NCBI GenBank assembly: GCA_934467415.1
Contig: CAKSLQ010000002.1
Coordinates: forward strand, 62,001 to 126,000
Direction: 5' to 3'
Source: an uncultured Eubacteriales bacterium
GTDB taxonomy: Bacteria > Bacillota > Clostridia > Oscillospirales > CAG-272
DNA length: 64,000 nucleotides
The notes beneath the pieces are model-generated. The model did not search any database, was not told where the DNA came from, and was given only the letters and a program-made list of their open reading frames with translations. Both the position numbers and the translations under genes were made by a program. The stretch's first letter is position 1, and each line of letters starts with the position of its first letter. This document shows positions 17,728 through 25,741 of the stretch, piece by piece.

Positions 17728-18504
17728 ATGAATCAAACGCTGAAAGCGCCCGCCGAAAGCAAGCTGCCGCATCGGCTTGCGGACGGCTGGAACAGCCTCA
17801 CATACCCGGCCGAAAACGGCCTTGCGCTTCTGTATCAGCTCTACATACCGAAAGACCTCGATCCCGCGCGGCGCTATCCGCTGATCCTCTACATGCACAG
17901 CGCGGGCGTCCGCTGCGACGACAATTCGCACATTTACACGGGCGAGGCGAAGTTTCTGCGCAATCTGGAGTGCGGCGCATACCGCGACGACGTGATCGTG
18001 CTGGCGCCCTGCTGCCCGAAGACCGACAAGTGGGTGGACGTCGAGCGCTGGAACTGCCTCGAATTTGACGCGTCGATCCTGCCGCAGAGCCGCCGCATGG
18101 CGGCGGCGATCGAGCTGTTTGCCGACGCACTGGCAAGTCTCCCGGTTGACCGCACGCGCCTGTCGCTCTACGGCATGTCGATGGGCGGCTTTGCCGTCTG
18201 GGACATCCTCGCGCGCTATCCGCACACCTTTGCCGCCGCCATCGTCGCGGCCGGATGCGGATCGCCGTCGAGCGCCGCCGGAATCGCGGACGTGCCGGTG
18301 CAGATCTTCCACGGGACGGCGGACGGCGCCGTGCCGTTTGAGAGCGCGGTGCGGATGCGCGATGCACTGATCGCCGCGGGCGACCCCGAGGTCAAGTTCA
18401 CCGCCTTCGGCGGCGCGGGGCACGGCATCTGGGTGCGCACCGCCGACACCGACGGGCTGTACGACTGGCTGTTCCGTCAGAAACGAAAGGAGAAGGACGC
18501 ATGA
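17728..18504 (+). CDS. Alpha/beta hydrolase, esterase-like
   Basis: A 258-residue serine hydrolase of the esterase/prolyl-oligopeptidase-like group. The nucleophile elbow is GMSMGGF, the acid is in HGTADGAVP, and the catalytic His is in GAGHGIW. The N-terminal strands (YQLYIPKDLDPARRYPLILY) resemble bacterial feruloyl or acetyl esterases. No signal peptide is seen. The ribosome site is weak. Its stop overlaps the next gene by four bases (ATGA), so it is coupled to the dehydrogenase. The substrate is unknown; an ester of a sugar or phenolic acid would fit a gut fibre degrader. Confidence 0.83.
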   Translation: MNQTLKAPAESKLPHRLADGWNSLTYPAENGLALLYQLYIPKDLDPARRYPLILYMHSAGVRCDDNSHIYTGEAKFLRNLECGAYRDDVIVLAPCCPKTDKWVDVERWNCLEFDASILPQSRRMAAAIELFADALASLPVDRTRLSLYGMSMGGFAVWDILARYPHTFAAAIVAAGCGSPSSAAGIADVPVQIFHGTADGAVPFESAVRMRDALIAAGDPEVKFTAFGGAGHGIWVRTADTDGLYDWLFRQKRKEKDA

Positions 18505-19451
18505 AGCTGGCGATACTGGACGCCGCCACGCTCGGCGAGGGGCTGGACTTCGGCGTGCTCGACCGCTTCGGCGAGGTGGTACGCTATGAAAGCAGCACGC
18601 CGGACGAGGTCCGCACCCGCATGGCGGACGCCGACATTCTGCTCATCAACAAAATAAAGATCAATGCGGATAACCTTGCCGCGGCGAAAAAGCTCAGGCT
18701 GATCTGCATTTTCGCCACCGGCTATGACAACGTGGATCTTGCCGCCTGCCGTGCGGCGGGCGTCGCGGTCTGCAACGTCAAGGGCTATTCGACGCACAGC
18801 GTCGCGCAGCTCACCGTGCTGATGGCGCTGACGCTCACCGAAAAGCTCGGCGCATACACCGCCGCCGTCACGAGCGGCGAATACCAAAGGAGCGGCGTGG
18901 CCAACAAGCTCTCGCCCATCTATCACGAGCTTTGCGGCAAGACCTGGGGCATTGTCGGCGCAGGCGCGATCGGCGCGCAGGTGGCGCGCGTGGCCGAGGC
19001 CTTCGGCTGTCGGGTGCTTGCCTATAAGCGCACGCCGACCGACGCATTTTGCTGTGTACCGCTCGACGAGCTGCTCGAAAAATCCGACATTGTATCCCTG
19101 CACACACCGCTGAATGACGGCACGCGCGGTCTGATCGGCGCGCGTGCGCTTTCGCGGATGAAGCCGGACGCGATCCTCATCAACGTGGCGCGCGGCGCGG
19201 TCACCGACGAGGCCGCCGTGGCCGACGCGGTGCTCGCGGGAAAGCTCGGCGGCTTCGCCTGCGACGTCTATTCGGCCGAGCCGTTCGGTGACGGGCATCC
19301 GTTTGCGCGCCTTGTCGGGCGCGAGAATGTCCTGCTCACGCCGCACATGGCGTGGGGCGCGCTGGAGGCGCGCATCCGCTGTCTCGACGAGGTTGTAAAG
19401 AACATCGACGCATTTCTCGGCGGCGAGACCCGCTGCCGCGTGGATTTATAA
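18501..19451 (+). CDS. D-2-hydroxyacid dehydrogenase, NAD-dependent
   Basis: A 316-residue dehydrogenase of the family that includes D-glycerate, D-lactate and phosphoglycerate dehydrogenases. The Rossmann motif is GIVGAGAIGAQVARVAEAFG. Catalytic residues appear in NVARGAV (Arg region), DVYSAEP (Glu) and TPHMAWG (His). It interconverts a D-2-hydroxyacid and a 2-oxoacid. It overlaps the esterase gene by four bases, and methylglyoxal synthase follows after nine bases. A role in reducing a product of the methylglyoxal branch, or glyoxylate/hydroxypyruvate, is an inference from position only. Confidence 0.92.
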   Translation: MKLAILDAATLGEGLDFGVLDRFGEVVRYESSTPDEVRTRMADADILLINKIKINADNLAAAKKLRLICIFATGYDNVDLAACRAAGVAVCNVKGYSTHSVAQLTVLMALTLTEKLGAYTAAVTSGEYQRSGVANKLSPIYHELCGKTWGIVGAGAIGAQVARVAEAFGCRVLAYKRTPTDAFCCVPLDELLEKSDIVSLHTPLNDGTRGLIGARALSRMKPDAILINVARGAVTDEAAVADAVLAGKLGGFACDVYSAEPFGDGHPFARLVGRENVLLTPHMAWGALEARIRCLDEVVKNIDAFLGGETRCRVDL

Positions 19452-19460
19452 GGAGGAGTT

Positions 19461-19937
19461 ATGCTGAACGACGATTTTATCACCCTGACCATTGCCAAGC
19501 AGAAGAATATCGCGCTGATCGCGCACGACTCCAAGAAGGCGGAGATGATCGACTGGTGCCGCGAAAACCGCGAGATTCTCTCGCGTCACTTTCTCTGCGG
19601 CACGGGCACGACCGCGCGCATGGTGACCGACGCCACCGATCTGCCGGTCAAGGGGTACAACAGCGGCCCGCTCGGCGGCGACCAGCAAATCGGTGCCAAG
19701 ATCGTGGAGGGCCGCATTGACCTCGTGATCTTCTTCTCCGACCCGCTGACTGCGCAGCCGCACGACCCGGACGTCAAGGCGCTGCTCCGCATCGCGCAGG
19801 TCTACGACATCCCGATCGCCAACAACCGTGCGACCGCGGACTTCATCATCCAATCGAAGCTGATGAACGAGGAATACGAGCACACCGTCATCAACTTCTC
19901 CAAAAATATTCAGAATCGGGCAAAGGAACTGAAATGA
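19461..19937 (+). CDS. mgsA: Methylglyoxal synthase
   Basis: A 158-residue enzyme that converts dihydroxyacetone phosphate to methylglyoxal and phosphate, an overflow route when sugar phosphate builds up. The active-site set matches the E. coli enzyme: Asp74 (LGGDQQIGAK), Asp94 (FFSDPL), His101 and Asp104 (PHDPDVKALLR). Length and fold signatures are normal. AAGGAGGAG precedes the ATG. The stop overlaps the following lyase gene by four bases. Confidence 0.96.
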   Translation: MLNDDFITLTIAKQKNIALIAHDSKKAEMIDWCRENREILSRHFLCGTGTTARMVTDATDLPVKGYNSGPLGGDQQIGAKIVEGRIDLVIFFSDPLTAQPHDPDVKALLRIAQVYDIPIANNRATADFIIQSKLMNEEYEHTVINFSKNIQNRAKELK

Positions 19938-20983
19938 GCATCATCAACTTTGAATGTGACTACACCGAAGGCGCGCATCCGCGCATTCTCGAGCGGCTGA
20001 TCGCCACCAACCTGGAGCAGACCAGCGGCTACGGCAACGACCCCTATTGCGCCGCGGCGCGTGAGAAGATCAAGGCGGCCTGCGGCACGCCGGATGCCGA
20101 CGTGCATTTTCTTGTCGGCGGCACACAGACCAACACCACCGTGCTCTCCGCGATTCTCCGCCCCTATCAGGGCGCAATCTCGGCGGACGAGGGCCACATC
20201 GCCGTGCATGAGACCGGCGCGATCGAGGCGACCGGGCACAAGGTGCTGACCCTGCCCTGCACAAACGGCAGGATCACGGCGGCGCAGATCGACGCCTGCG
20301 CCGAGGCGCACTACACGAGCGGCACGAGCGAGCACGCCGTGCAGCCCGGCGCGGTCTATCTGACCTTCCCCACCGAGTGCGGCACGATCTACACGAAGGA
20401 CGAGCTGACCGCCATCCGCCGTGTCTGCGACAAATGGAATCTGCCCATCTACCTGGACGGCGCGCGTCTCGGCTACGGCCTTGCCGACCCGCGCTGCGAC
20501 CTCACGCTGCCCGAGCTGGCCGCCCTCTGCGACGTCTTCTACATCGGCGGCACAAAATGCGGCGCGTTCTTCGGCGAGGCGGTCGTCATCCGCAACGATG
20601 CGTTTAAGAAGGATTTCCGCTACTTCATCAAGCGGCACGGCGGCATGTTTGCCAAAGGGCGGCTGCTCGGCATCCAGTTTGACACGCTGTTCACGGACGG
20701 ACTGTATTTTGACATCTGCCGCCGTGCGGTCACGCAGGCGCTCCGCATCCGCGAGGCGTTCGCCGCGCGCAGCATCGACTTCTTCGGGCAGTCGATGACC
20801 AATCAGCAGTTCCCCATCCTCACCGAGGCGCAGCACACCTATTTCAAGGACGCGGGCTATCTGCCCGAATACTGGGGGCCTGCCGCGGACGGAAAGCGGA
20901 TTGTCCGCTTCTGCACCGGCTGGGCAACGAAGGACGAGAACGTGGAAAGGCTCATCGCCGATATTGCAGGCATGCCTGCATAA
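19934..20983 (+). CDS. PLP-dependent beta-eliminating lyase (threonine-aldolase-like)
   Basis: A 349-residue fold-type I PLP enzyme. The PLP lysine is Lys208 in YIGGTKCGAFFGEA, and the cofactor-binding Asp is in YLDGARLGYG. It resembles low-specificity threonine aldolases, which split threonine or other beta-hydroxy amino acids to glycine plus an aldehyde. SGYGNDPYCAAAREKI near residue 31 is the usual substrate-loop region. It overlaps mgsA by four bases, so the four genes from 17728 form a coupled run. An aldehyde-linked role for the whole run is plausible but not proven. Confidence 0.88.
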   Translation: MSIINFECDYTEGAHPRILERLIATNLEQTSGYGNDPYCAAAREKIKAACGTPDADVHFLVGGTQTNTTVLSAILRPYQGAISADEGHIAVHETGAIEATGHKVLTLPCTNGRITAAQIDACAEAHYTSGTSEHAVQPGAVYLTFPTECGTIYTKDELTAIRRVCDKWNLPIYLDGARLGYGLADPRCDLTLPELAALCDVFYIGGTKCGAFFGEAVVIRNDAFKKDFRYFIKRHGGMFAKGRLLGIQFDTLFTDGLYFDICRRAVTQALRIREAFAARSIDFFGQSMTNQQFPILTEAQHTYFKDAGYLPEYWGPAADGKRIVRFCTGWATKDENVERLIADIAGMPA

Positions 20984-21075
20984 GCGCGGGGGACGCCTTC
21001 GGCTGCGGCGGGAGCATGCCCGCTCCGCGATGCTGTTTTTCTGCTCCGCAGGGGCGGCCGACGTTCATCTGCAAT
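20984..21075. repeat. Palindromic repeat fragment
   Basis: Contains GCGGCGGGAG (21006-21015) followed by GCCCGCTCCGCG and a copy of CCGCAGGGGCGGCCGACG. The GCGGCGGGAG core is shared with the clusters near 12811 and 31341. It lies between the lyase stop codon and the shared terminator. Confidence 0.55.
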
Positions 21076-21079
21076 ATAC

Positions 21080-21114
21080 AAGAAAGCCGTGTATGTGCTA
21101 CACGGCTTTCTTTT
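21080..21114. terminator. Bidirectional terminator
   Basis: Stem AGAAAGCCGTGTA (21081-21093) / TACACGGCTTTCT (21099-21111), then TTT. It serves the lyase operon from the left and the YerC-like gene from the right. Confidence 0.9.
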
Positions 21115-21126
21115 CGTTATGGTGTC

Positions 21127-21429
21127 TTATTTCTGTTCGTCCTTTGCGCCGTACAGGCGGGCCAGCGCCAGCTTGTAGCCGTCGCTGCCGTAATTGAGCG
21201 CCTTGTTGACCCGGCTGATCGTCGCGGTGCTGGCACCGGTCTCCCGCTGCACATCGCTGTAGACGCGCCCCTCGGTCAGCATCCGCGCCACGGCAAAGCG
21301 CTGGGACAGATCCTGCAATTCCTTGATGGTGCTGACATCCTCAAAAAAGCGGTAGCATTCCTCTACCGTTTCCAACGCCAGAATGGCGCGGAACAGCTCG
21401 TCGGTCTCGGGATTTTGCAGCTTGCTCAT
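21127..21429 (-). CDS. TrpR-like YerC/YecD family DNA-binding protein
   Basis: A 100-residue helical protein with the TrpR-type helix-turn-helix: LQDLSQRFAVARMLTEG, then YSDVQRETGASTATISRVNK. The family is common in Firmicutes; its targets are generally unknown. GGAGG precedes the ATG. It has its own promoter, which overlaps the end of the Crp/Fnr gene, and a terminator. No trp gene is nearby. Confidence 0.93.
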   Translation of the reverse strand: MSKLQNPETDELFRAILALETVEECYRFFEDVSTIKELQDLSQRFAVARMLTEGRVYSDVQRETGASTATISRVNKALNYGSDGYKLALARLYGAKDEQK

Positions 21430-21463
21430 GGCTTTCCTCCGTTCAAGCGAACTTTACTTTATA

Positions 21464-21492
21464 ATTGTACCGCTTTAATCCGATAAAGTCAA
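21464..21492 (-). promoter_or_regulatory. Promoter of the YerC-like gene
   Basis: On the minus strand TTGACT (21492-21487), 17 bases, TACAAT (21469-21464). Confidence 0.8.
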
Positions 21493-22172
21493 GGGTTTTC
21501 CCCGATTTCCGCGTGGAGGGTGAACCGATTCTTCCGGAAGGAAATCAGCCCGTCCTCCCGCATCCCGGACAGCGTGGCGGAAAGCGCGCTGCGCTCGACC
21601 GCGAGGTAGTCCGCCATCTCCTGCCGGTTGAAGGGGATGTCAAAGGTGTTCTTTCCCGTTTCCGCGGCGACCTCGGACAGATAGGACATCACGCGGGCGC
21701 GGGTCGTTTTGCCCGTGATGTGGCGGATCTTGTCGGTCAGCGTGATGTTTTTGCGCGCCAGCACAAAAATCAGATTGCGCAGCAGCGCCGCATGCCCCGC
21801 GCAGGGCGACGGGCAGACCTCGAGCAGCCTTTGGCTGTCAAAGAGCAGGACACGGCTCTCCCGCCTGGCCAGCACCGAAACCGGCAGCACGGGAGCGGCG
21901 CCGAGCGCAAACGCCTCGCCGAACACCTCCCCGGCGGCGGCGACGGAGAGGATGGATCGGTTTCCCCAATAGTCGTCGTGGACGATGTGGACTTCTCCCT
22001 CCAGCACTGCGCCGATCCGGCGCGGCACATCGCCTGCGGCAAACACCGTGCCGTCGCGCGGCACATCGCGCAGCGTCGGCGCAAGGCAGGCCAGCAGCGC
22101 GTCGGCATCCGCCGGCGCGATCCCGCGAAAGAGCGGCGTGGACAGCAGCGTCTCTTTTTGTGTATCGGTCAT
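21489..22172 (-). CDS. Crp/Fnr family transcriptional regulator
   Basis: A 227-residue protein. The N-terminal cyclic-nucleotide-binding-like beta roll contains GTVFAAGDVPRRIGAVLEGE and SVAAAGEVFGEAFAL. The C-terminal winged helix-turn-helix is IPFNRQEMADYLAVERSALS followed by ATLSGMREDGLI. There is no cysteine cluster at the N-terminus like that of oxygen-sensing Fnr. Conserved RYLR-like steps (RHITGKTTRARVMSYLSE) are typical of gut Clostridia members annotated as Crp/Fnr. Targets and ligand are unknown. GGAGG precedes the ATG. Confidence 0.93.
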   Translation of the reverse strand: MTDTQKETLLSTPLFRGIAPADADALLACLAPTLRDVPRDGTVFAAGDVPRRIGAVLEGEVHIVHDDYWGNRSILSVAAAGEVFGEAFALGAAPVLPVSVLARRESRVLLFDSQRLLEVCPSPCAGHAALLRNLIFVLARKNITLTDKIRHITGKTTRARVMSYLSEVAAETGKNTFDIPFNRQEMADYLAVERSALSATLSGMREDGLISFRKNRFTLHAEIGENP

Positions 22173-22213
22173 CGTTTGGCCTCCTTACAGCTTTTGTCGG
22201 CGCTTTTGTCTAC

Positions 22214-22242
22214 ATTGTACCCCATGTACATGCAGATTGCAA
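22214..22242 (-). promoter_or_regulatory. Promoter of the Crp/Fnr gene
   Basis: On the minus strand TTGCAA (22242-22237), 17 bases, TACAAT (22219-22214). A small dyad TGTACATG lies in the spacer. Confidence 0.75.
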
Positions 22243-22252
22243 GCAAAAACGC

Positions 22253-22286
22253 AAAAAAGCGGAGCGCCGCAGCACTCCGCTTTTTT
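22253..22286 (-). terminator. Terminator of the GLUG-protein operon
   Basis: Stem AAAAAAGCGGAG (22253-22264) / CTCCGCTTTTTT (22275-22286); on the minus strand the T run follows the stem. Confidence 0.9.
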
Positions 22287-22298
22287 GTTGAAATTCGT

Positions 22299-22469
22299 TC
22301 AGTCCAGGATGTCGCGCCAGTCGAGCTCGCCTCTTGCGCCGGTAAACGTATTGATAAGGCCGCCCTCTACAACGGTCGGTTCTCCCGTGCCGCCGCTGGC
22401 CAGCAGAACATCGTTTGCCGCAACTGCGATAAGCTCCAGCTTCGGCTGTTCGTACTTTCTGTTTTTCAT
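22299..22469 (-). CDS. Small peptide with a double-glycine motif, downstream of the GLUG protein
   Basis: A 56-residue ORF starting at the ATG 22469 behind AAAGGGG. The N-terminal half is MKNRKYEQPKLELIAVAAND, then VLLASGG. The rest is acidic and glycine rich (EPTVVEGG, LDWRDILD). Similar short proteins with a K-Y-x-x-P-x-x-E-x-I ... DV-x-x-x-SGG pattern occur in gut Firmicutes, mostly undescribed. The GG near residue 34 resembles a leader-peptide cut site, so a secreted or processed peptide is possible. It sits 14 bases behind the GLUG-protein gene and ends at a strong terminator, so it is surely transcribed. Confidence 0.65.
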   Translation of the reverse strand: MKNRKYEQPKLELIAVAANDVLLASGGTGEPTVVEGGLINTFTGARGELDWRDILD

Positions 22470-22483
22470 CTCAGTTACCCCTT

Positions 22484-23950
22484 TCAGCCAATGATCCCGT
22501 TTACGGTGACGGCGTCGATCGGCAGAACGATTCGCACACCGCCTGCGAGATTGACATATGCCCATGCGTAGATGCTTGTGCCGAATGCGTCCCTCGGGAT
22601 GTTCACGAGGTCAACCGCATAGGACGTCGTACCCTCAAATGCATCGGTCAGCACCGCGGACTTCGCGTTGACGGTTTCCGCCGTCTGTGCAATCATGATG
22701 CCGTAGCTCTCCACCGCGGCTGCATCATCCGTTGTCAGATTGGTGATGTAGCGAACCGTCGCATTGTCGGTCGAGTAGATCGCCGCGGACGGCATTTCTC
22801 CGGCAAGGTCAACGGCGATGGCGTTCACGCTGTTCATCGCGCCCGCGCCGGGCTTGTAATAGTTGTTGGAATTCGTCGGCGCGGCAGGGCTCTTGCCGAC
22901 GATGACCATGGCATAATCGGCGCCGGGATTTCCGTCTGCATCCTGCCCGTCCGAGGTCACAGTGCCGCCGTTATAGCAGCCGGTCACTTCGATGCCGTTT
23001 GTGTGTGTACGGCCGAGAATGCCGCCCACGCCCTGATAGCCGATGCCTTTCGTGAAGTTCGAGAAATCCTTGCCCTCGAGCTTGGCAAATGCGACGCGGC
23101 CGAGGTTGATGCAGCCCGAGAAAACGTGGTTGGTCGCCGCCTTGACACTCAGGTCAAAGCCGGCAATACCGCCGACATCCGCATAGCCGTTGCCGTCGCC
23201 GATCGTCGCCGTGACGCTGCCCGTATTGACGCAGCCCGTCACCGTGACCGAGCCGCTCGTGATGTCCGAACGGCCGAGAATGCCGCCCACACATTTGGAG
23301 CCGGTCACTTCACCCTCATTGCGGCAGTCCGTGATGACGAGCGTACCCGTCTGCGTGCTGCCTGACGTGACCGTACCCGCCTTGGGCGCGCCGCCCGCAT
23401 GGCCGATCACGCCGCCGACGCCGTATGCCGTTCCCGTACCCGTGTAGGTCACGGTGCAGCGGTTTGTGCAGTTTTCAATCGTGGCGCCGGATGCAACCAG
23501 CCCAACGATGCCGCCGACATAGGCGCCGCCCGAGGTGACAGCCCCTTCAACAGTCAGGTTTCTGATCACGGCCGGCGTTGCAATTCTGCCGAACAGACCC
23601 CAGTAGTTTCCGGTATTGCCGTCGGCCGGGGTAAGGGTAAGGTTGTAGATTTTGTAGCCGGCGCCATCAAACGTGCCTGTAAATGCATTGCCCGCGTTTG
23701 CGCCGATCGGACGCATGTTCGTGATCGCCGACATGTCGATGTCCCCGGTCAGGCGATACTTGGCAGCGCGTGCGTCGTTGAAACCGTCTCCCTTGTCGGC
23801 AATCAGCGTTGCCAGCTCGTGCATTTGATCCGCAGTCGAAATCTCGTAGACGCCGTCGTCTGCAAGTGTGCCGACTGCACCCGCCGCAAACGCACATGCG
23901 CAGATCAGCGCAACGGCGGTCAGCAGCGAAACAAACAGTTTCTTTTGCAT
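22484..23950 (-). CDS. Secreted GLUG-repeat protein
   Basis: A 488-residue exported protein. The start at 23950 follows AGGAGG, and the frame upstream of it is leader sequence. Residues 1-27 form a signal peptide (MQKKLF, hydrophobic core, cut near AGA-VG). After EISTADQMHELATLI, a motif common at the front of such proteins, come at least four repeats. They carry GGIVG, GGVIG, GGILG or GGIAG turns with a preceding N-C/G-x-N-x-G strand (GLUG motif), which form a right-handed beta structure. The C-terminal 120 residues are different and without an obvious anchor. It is probably a surface adhesin or a shed protein. It is the first gene of a two-gene unit. Confidence 0.85.
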   Translation of the reverse strand: MQKKLFVSLLTAVALICACAFAAGAVGTLADDGVYEISTADQMHELATLIADKGDGFNDARAAKYRLTGDIDMSAITNMRPIGANAGNAFTGTFDGAGYKIYNLTLTPADGNTGNYWGLFGRIATPAVIRNLTVEGAVTSGGAYVGGIVGLVASGATIENCTNRCTVTYTGTGTAYGVGGVIGHAGGAPKAGTVTSGSTQTGTLVITDCRNEGEVTGSKCVGGILGRSDITSGSVTVTGCVNTGSVTATIGDGNGYADVGGIAGFDLSVKAATNHVFSGCINLGRVAFAKLEGKDFSNFTKGIGYQGVGGILGRTHTNGIEVTGCYNGGTVTSDGQDADGNPGADYAMVIVGKSPAAPTNSNNYYKPGAGAMNSVNAIAVDLAGEMPSAAIYSTDNATVRYITNLTTDDAAAVESYGIMIAQTAETVNAKSAVLTDAFEGTTSYAVDLVNIPRDAFGTSIYAWAYVNLAGGVRIVLPIDAVTVNGIIG

Positions 23951-24039
23951 GATTTTCCTCCTGTATTCGATGATGAAATAATGCCCGATCTGCCGCATTC
24001 CCCGCAGAGTCATGCGCAGAATCTGGGAATCCTGTTTTC

Positions 24040-24067
24040 ATTATACCAATCCGGAAGGATAAAGCAA
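24040..24067 (-). promoter_or_regulatory. Promoter of the GLUG-protein gene
   Basis: On the minus strand TTGCTT (24067-24062), 16 bases, TATAAT (24045-24040). The untranslated leader is about 80 bases. Confidence 0.7.
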
Positions 24068-24099
24068 TGCCATAAGCGATACATTTTTTGCACAAAGCG

Positions 24100-24135
24100 A
24101 ACAAAAAGGCCATGCCGCAGCATGGCCTTTTTGTT
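24100..24135 (-). terminator. Terminator of bioY-birA
   Basis: Stem AACAAAAAGGCCATGC (24100-24115) / GCATGGCCTTTTTGTT (24120-24135) with a CGCA loop. Confidence 0.9.
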
Positions 24136-24139
24136 CATT

Positions 24140-25108
24140 TCAAAGCGGCCGCGTGGAGACCTCGCCCGCGGCGAGGCTCTCTTCGCTGCCGTCGGCATAG
24201 ATCACGCGCAGGCGAAAATCGCGGTCGATGCCGCATGCCGTGGCGGGAATGCGCGTTCCGCCGCGCAGCACCTCGATCTGCCGTCCGGTGAGCAGACTGC
24301 GGGAAACATAATCATCGTAGAACGGTTTCTCGCCGAGATGCGGATAGAGCTTGAAAAATTCGTCGATCACGGCAGCGGCAAGCGGCGCACGCAGCGCTTC
24401 CCCGCCCATCTCCGTGAGCGCGCCCGCGATGTCCGCAAGCTCGGGCGGAAAGCCGCCGACGGGCGGGCAGATGTTGATGCCGATACCGAGGATCGCGTAG
24501 CGCAGACCGCCGTTTTCGAGGTCGAGCGCGCCCTCGGTGAGGATGCCGCAGACCTTTTTGCCGTTTACATACACGTCGTTGACCCACTTGATCTGCGCCG
24601 TACAGCCCGCCACGCGCTCAACGGCGCGGGCAACCGCAACGGCGGCGGCCGTGGTGATGAGCAGCGAGTCGTGCATGGTCAGCGCCGGGCGCAGCAGAAT
24701 GCTGAGGTAAATGCCCGTCCCGGCGGGGGACAGAAAGGACTTGCCGCTGCGGCCGCGCCCGGCCGTCTGCCCGGCGGCGGCCACGACGGTTCCCTCGGGC
24801 GCACCGTCCTCGGCAAGCACACGCAGGCGCGTATTGGTGGAATCGGTGGTTTGCAGGGCGGTGAGCGAAATGCCCGGGGTGTGCAGATGCGCCGCAATCG
24901 CCGCCGCCGTGAGCCGACCGCCGTCGGCGCGCAGCGTATAGCCGCCGCGCGTCACGGCGTCAATCTCATACCCCTCGTCGCGCAAAGCGCAGATGGCCTT
25001 CCACACCGCGGCGCGGCTGACGCCCGCTTGCGCGGCCATCTGTGCGCCCGAGACCGCCCTGCCCTGCGCGGCGGTGAGGCAGGCGAGGATCGTTTCTTTC
25101 GTCGTCAT
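24140..25108 (-). CDS. birA: Bifunctional biotin ligase / biotin operon repressor
   Basis: A 322-residue protein. An N-terminal winged helix (residues 1-60, SGAQMAAQAGVSRAAVWKAI) is followed by the ligase domain with the ATP loop GQTAGRGRSGKSF and the lysine motif KWVNDVYVNGKKVCGIL. A small C-terminal domain ends at about residue 322. It attaches biotin to carboxylases and, loaded with biotinyl-AMP, represses biotin genes. It is transcribed with bioY, ten bases upstream, and the BirA operator in front of bioY closes the loop. The biotin synthesis genes themselves are absent here. Confidence 0.95.
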   Translation of the reverse strand: MTTKETILACLTAAQGRAVSGAQMAAQAGVSRAAVWKAICALRDEGYEIDAVTRGGYTLRADGGRLTAAAIAAHLHTPGISLTALQTTDSTNTRLRVLAEDGAPEGTVVAAAGQTAGRGRSGKSFLSPAGTGIYLSILLRPALTMHDSLLITTAAAVAVARAVERVAGCTAQIKWVNDVYVNGKKVCGILTEGALDLENGGLRYAILGIGINICPPVGGFPPELADIAGALTEMGGEALRAPLAAAVIDEFFKLYPHLGEKPFYDDYVSRSLLTGRQIEVLRGGTRIPATACGIDRDFRLRVIYADGSEESLAAGEVSTRPL

Positions 25109-25118
25109 GGGACGCTCC

Positions 25119-25655
25119 TTACAGCGTAATCACTTTCTTCAGACGGCGGACAAGCACCGTGGCCAGCGCCATCTTGATGAGGTCAAACGGGATGAACGGA
25201 AACACGCACTTCGCCATGATCGCGAGGAACGCCGTATCGCCGCCCCTGCTGACCGTCAGCACATAGAACCACACCGTGCCGAACAGATAGCAGACCGCGA
25301 CGCCCGCGCACATGGAGAGAAACAGCGAGACCGCGCTGCTGCCGAACACGCGGATGAGCAGCCCCGTGACCAGCGCCGCGAAGAGAAAGCCGACGAGGTA
25401 GCCGCCGGTCGTCCCCGCGAGGACACCGACGCCGCCGCGGAAGCCCGAGAAGACGGGAACGCCGCAAAGCCCGAGCGCAAGATAGAGCGCCACCGACGCA
25501 AGCCCGCGCCCGGTGCCGAGCAAGCCGACCGCCACCATGACGGCAAAGGTCTGCATGGTGAACGGCACGGTGCCGGGGACCGTGATCCAGGTGCAGACGG
25601 CGATGAGCGCCGCAAAGAGCGCGATGTAACAGAGATTTTTGACTTTGGTATGCAT
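25119..25655 (-). CDS. bioY: BioY biotin transporter
   Basis: A 178-residue membrane protein with six helices, the substrate-binding (S) unit of the biotin ECF transporter. Family motifs are PGTVPFTMQTFAVMVAVGLL and GVPVFSGFRGGVGVLAGTTG, with GGYLVGF after them. The terminal KMALATVL stretch is also typical. It needs the shared EcfT/EcfA energy module encoded elsewhere. The ATG follows GGAGG. Expression is under the BirA operator. Confidence 0.96.
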   Translation of the reverse strand: MHTKVKNLCYIALFAALIAVCTWITVPGTVPFTMQTFAVMVAVGLLGTGRGLASVALYLALGLCGVPVFSGFRGGVGVLAGTTGGYLVGFLFAALVTGLLIRVFGSSAVSLFLSMCAGVAVCYLFGTVWFYVLTVSRGGDTAFLAIMAKCVFPFIPFDLIKMALATVLVRRLKKVITL

Positions 25656-25681
25656 AAAAAGGCCTCCGAGAAGTTTTCTCC

Positions 25682-25710
25682 ATTGTAGCAGAAAGTAAAA
25701 GAATTGTCAA
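25682..25710 (-). promoter_or_regulatory. Promoter of bioY-birA
   Basis: On the minus strand TTGACA (25710-25705), 17 bases, TACAAT (25687-25682). The -35 box is part of the BirA operator. Confidence 0.9.
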
Positions 25711-25741
25711 CCTTAAATCAATAAAGGTTGACAATTCTTTT
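25697..25741. promoter_or_regulatory. BirA operator
   Basis: An 18-bp inverted repeat, AAGAATTGTCAACCTT (25699-25714) and its mirror AAGGTTGACAATTCTT (25724-25739), around a nine-base centre. The core TTGTCAACC-N13-GGTTGACAA matches BirA boxes of Firmicutes. It covers the -35 box of bioY, so biotin-loaded BirA would block the polymerase. It may also weakly stop transcription coming from the DUF896 gene. Confidence 0.9.
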
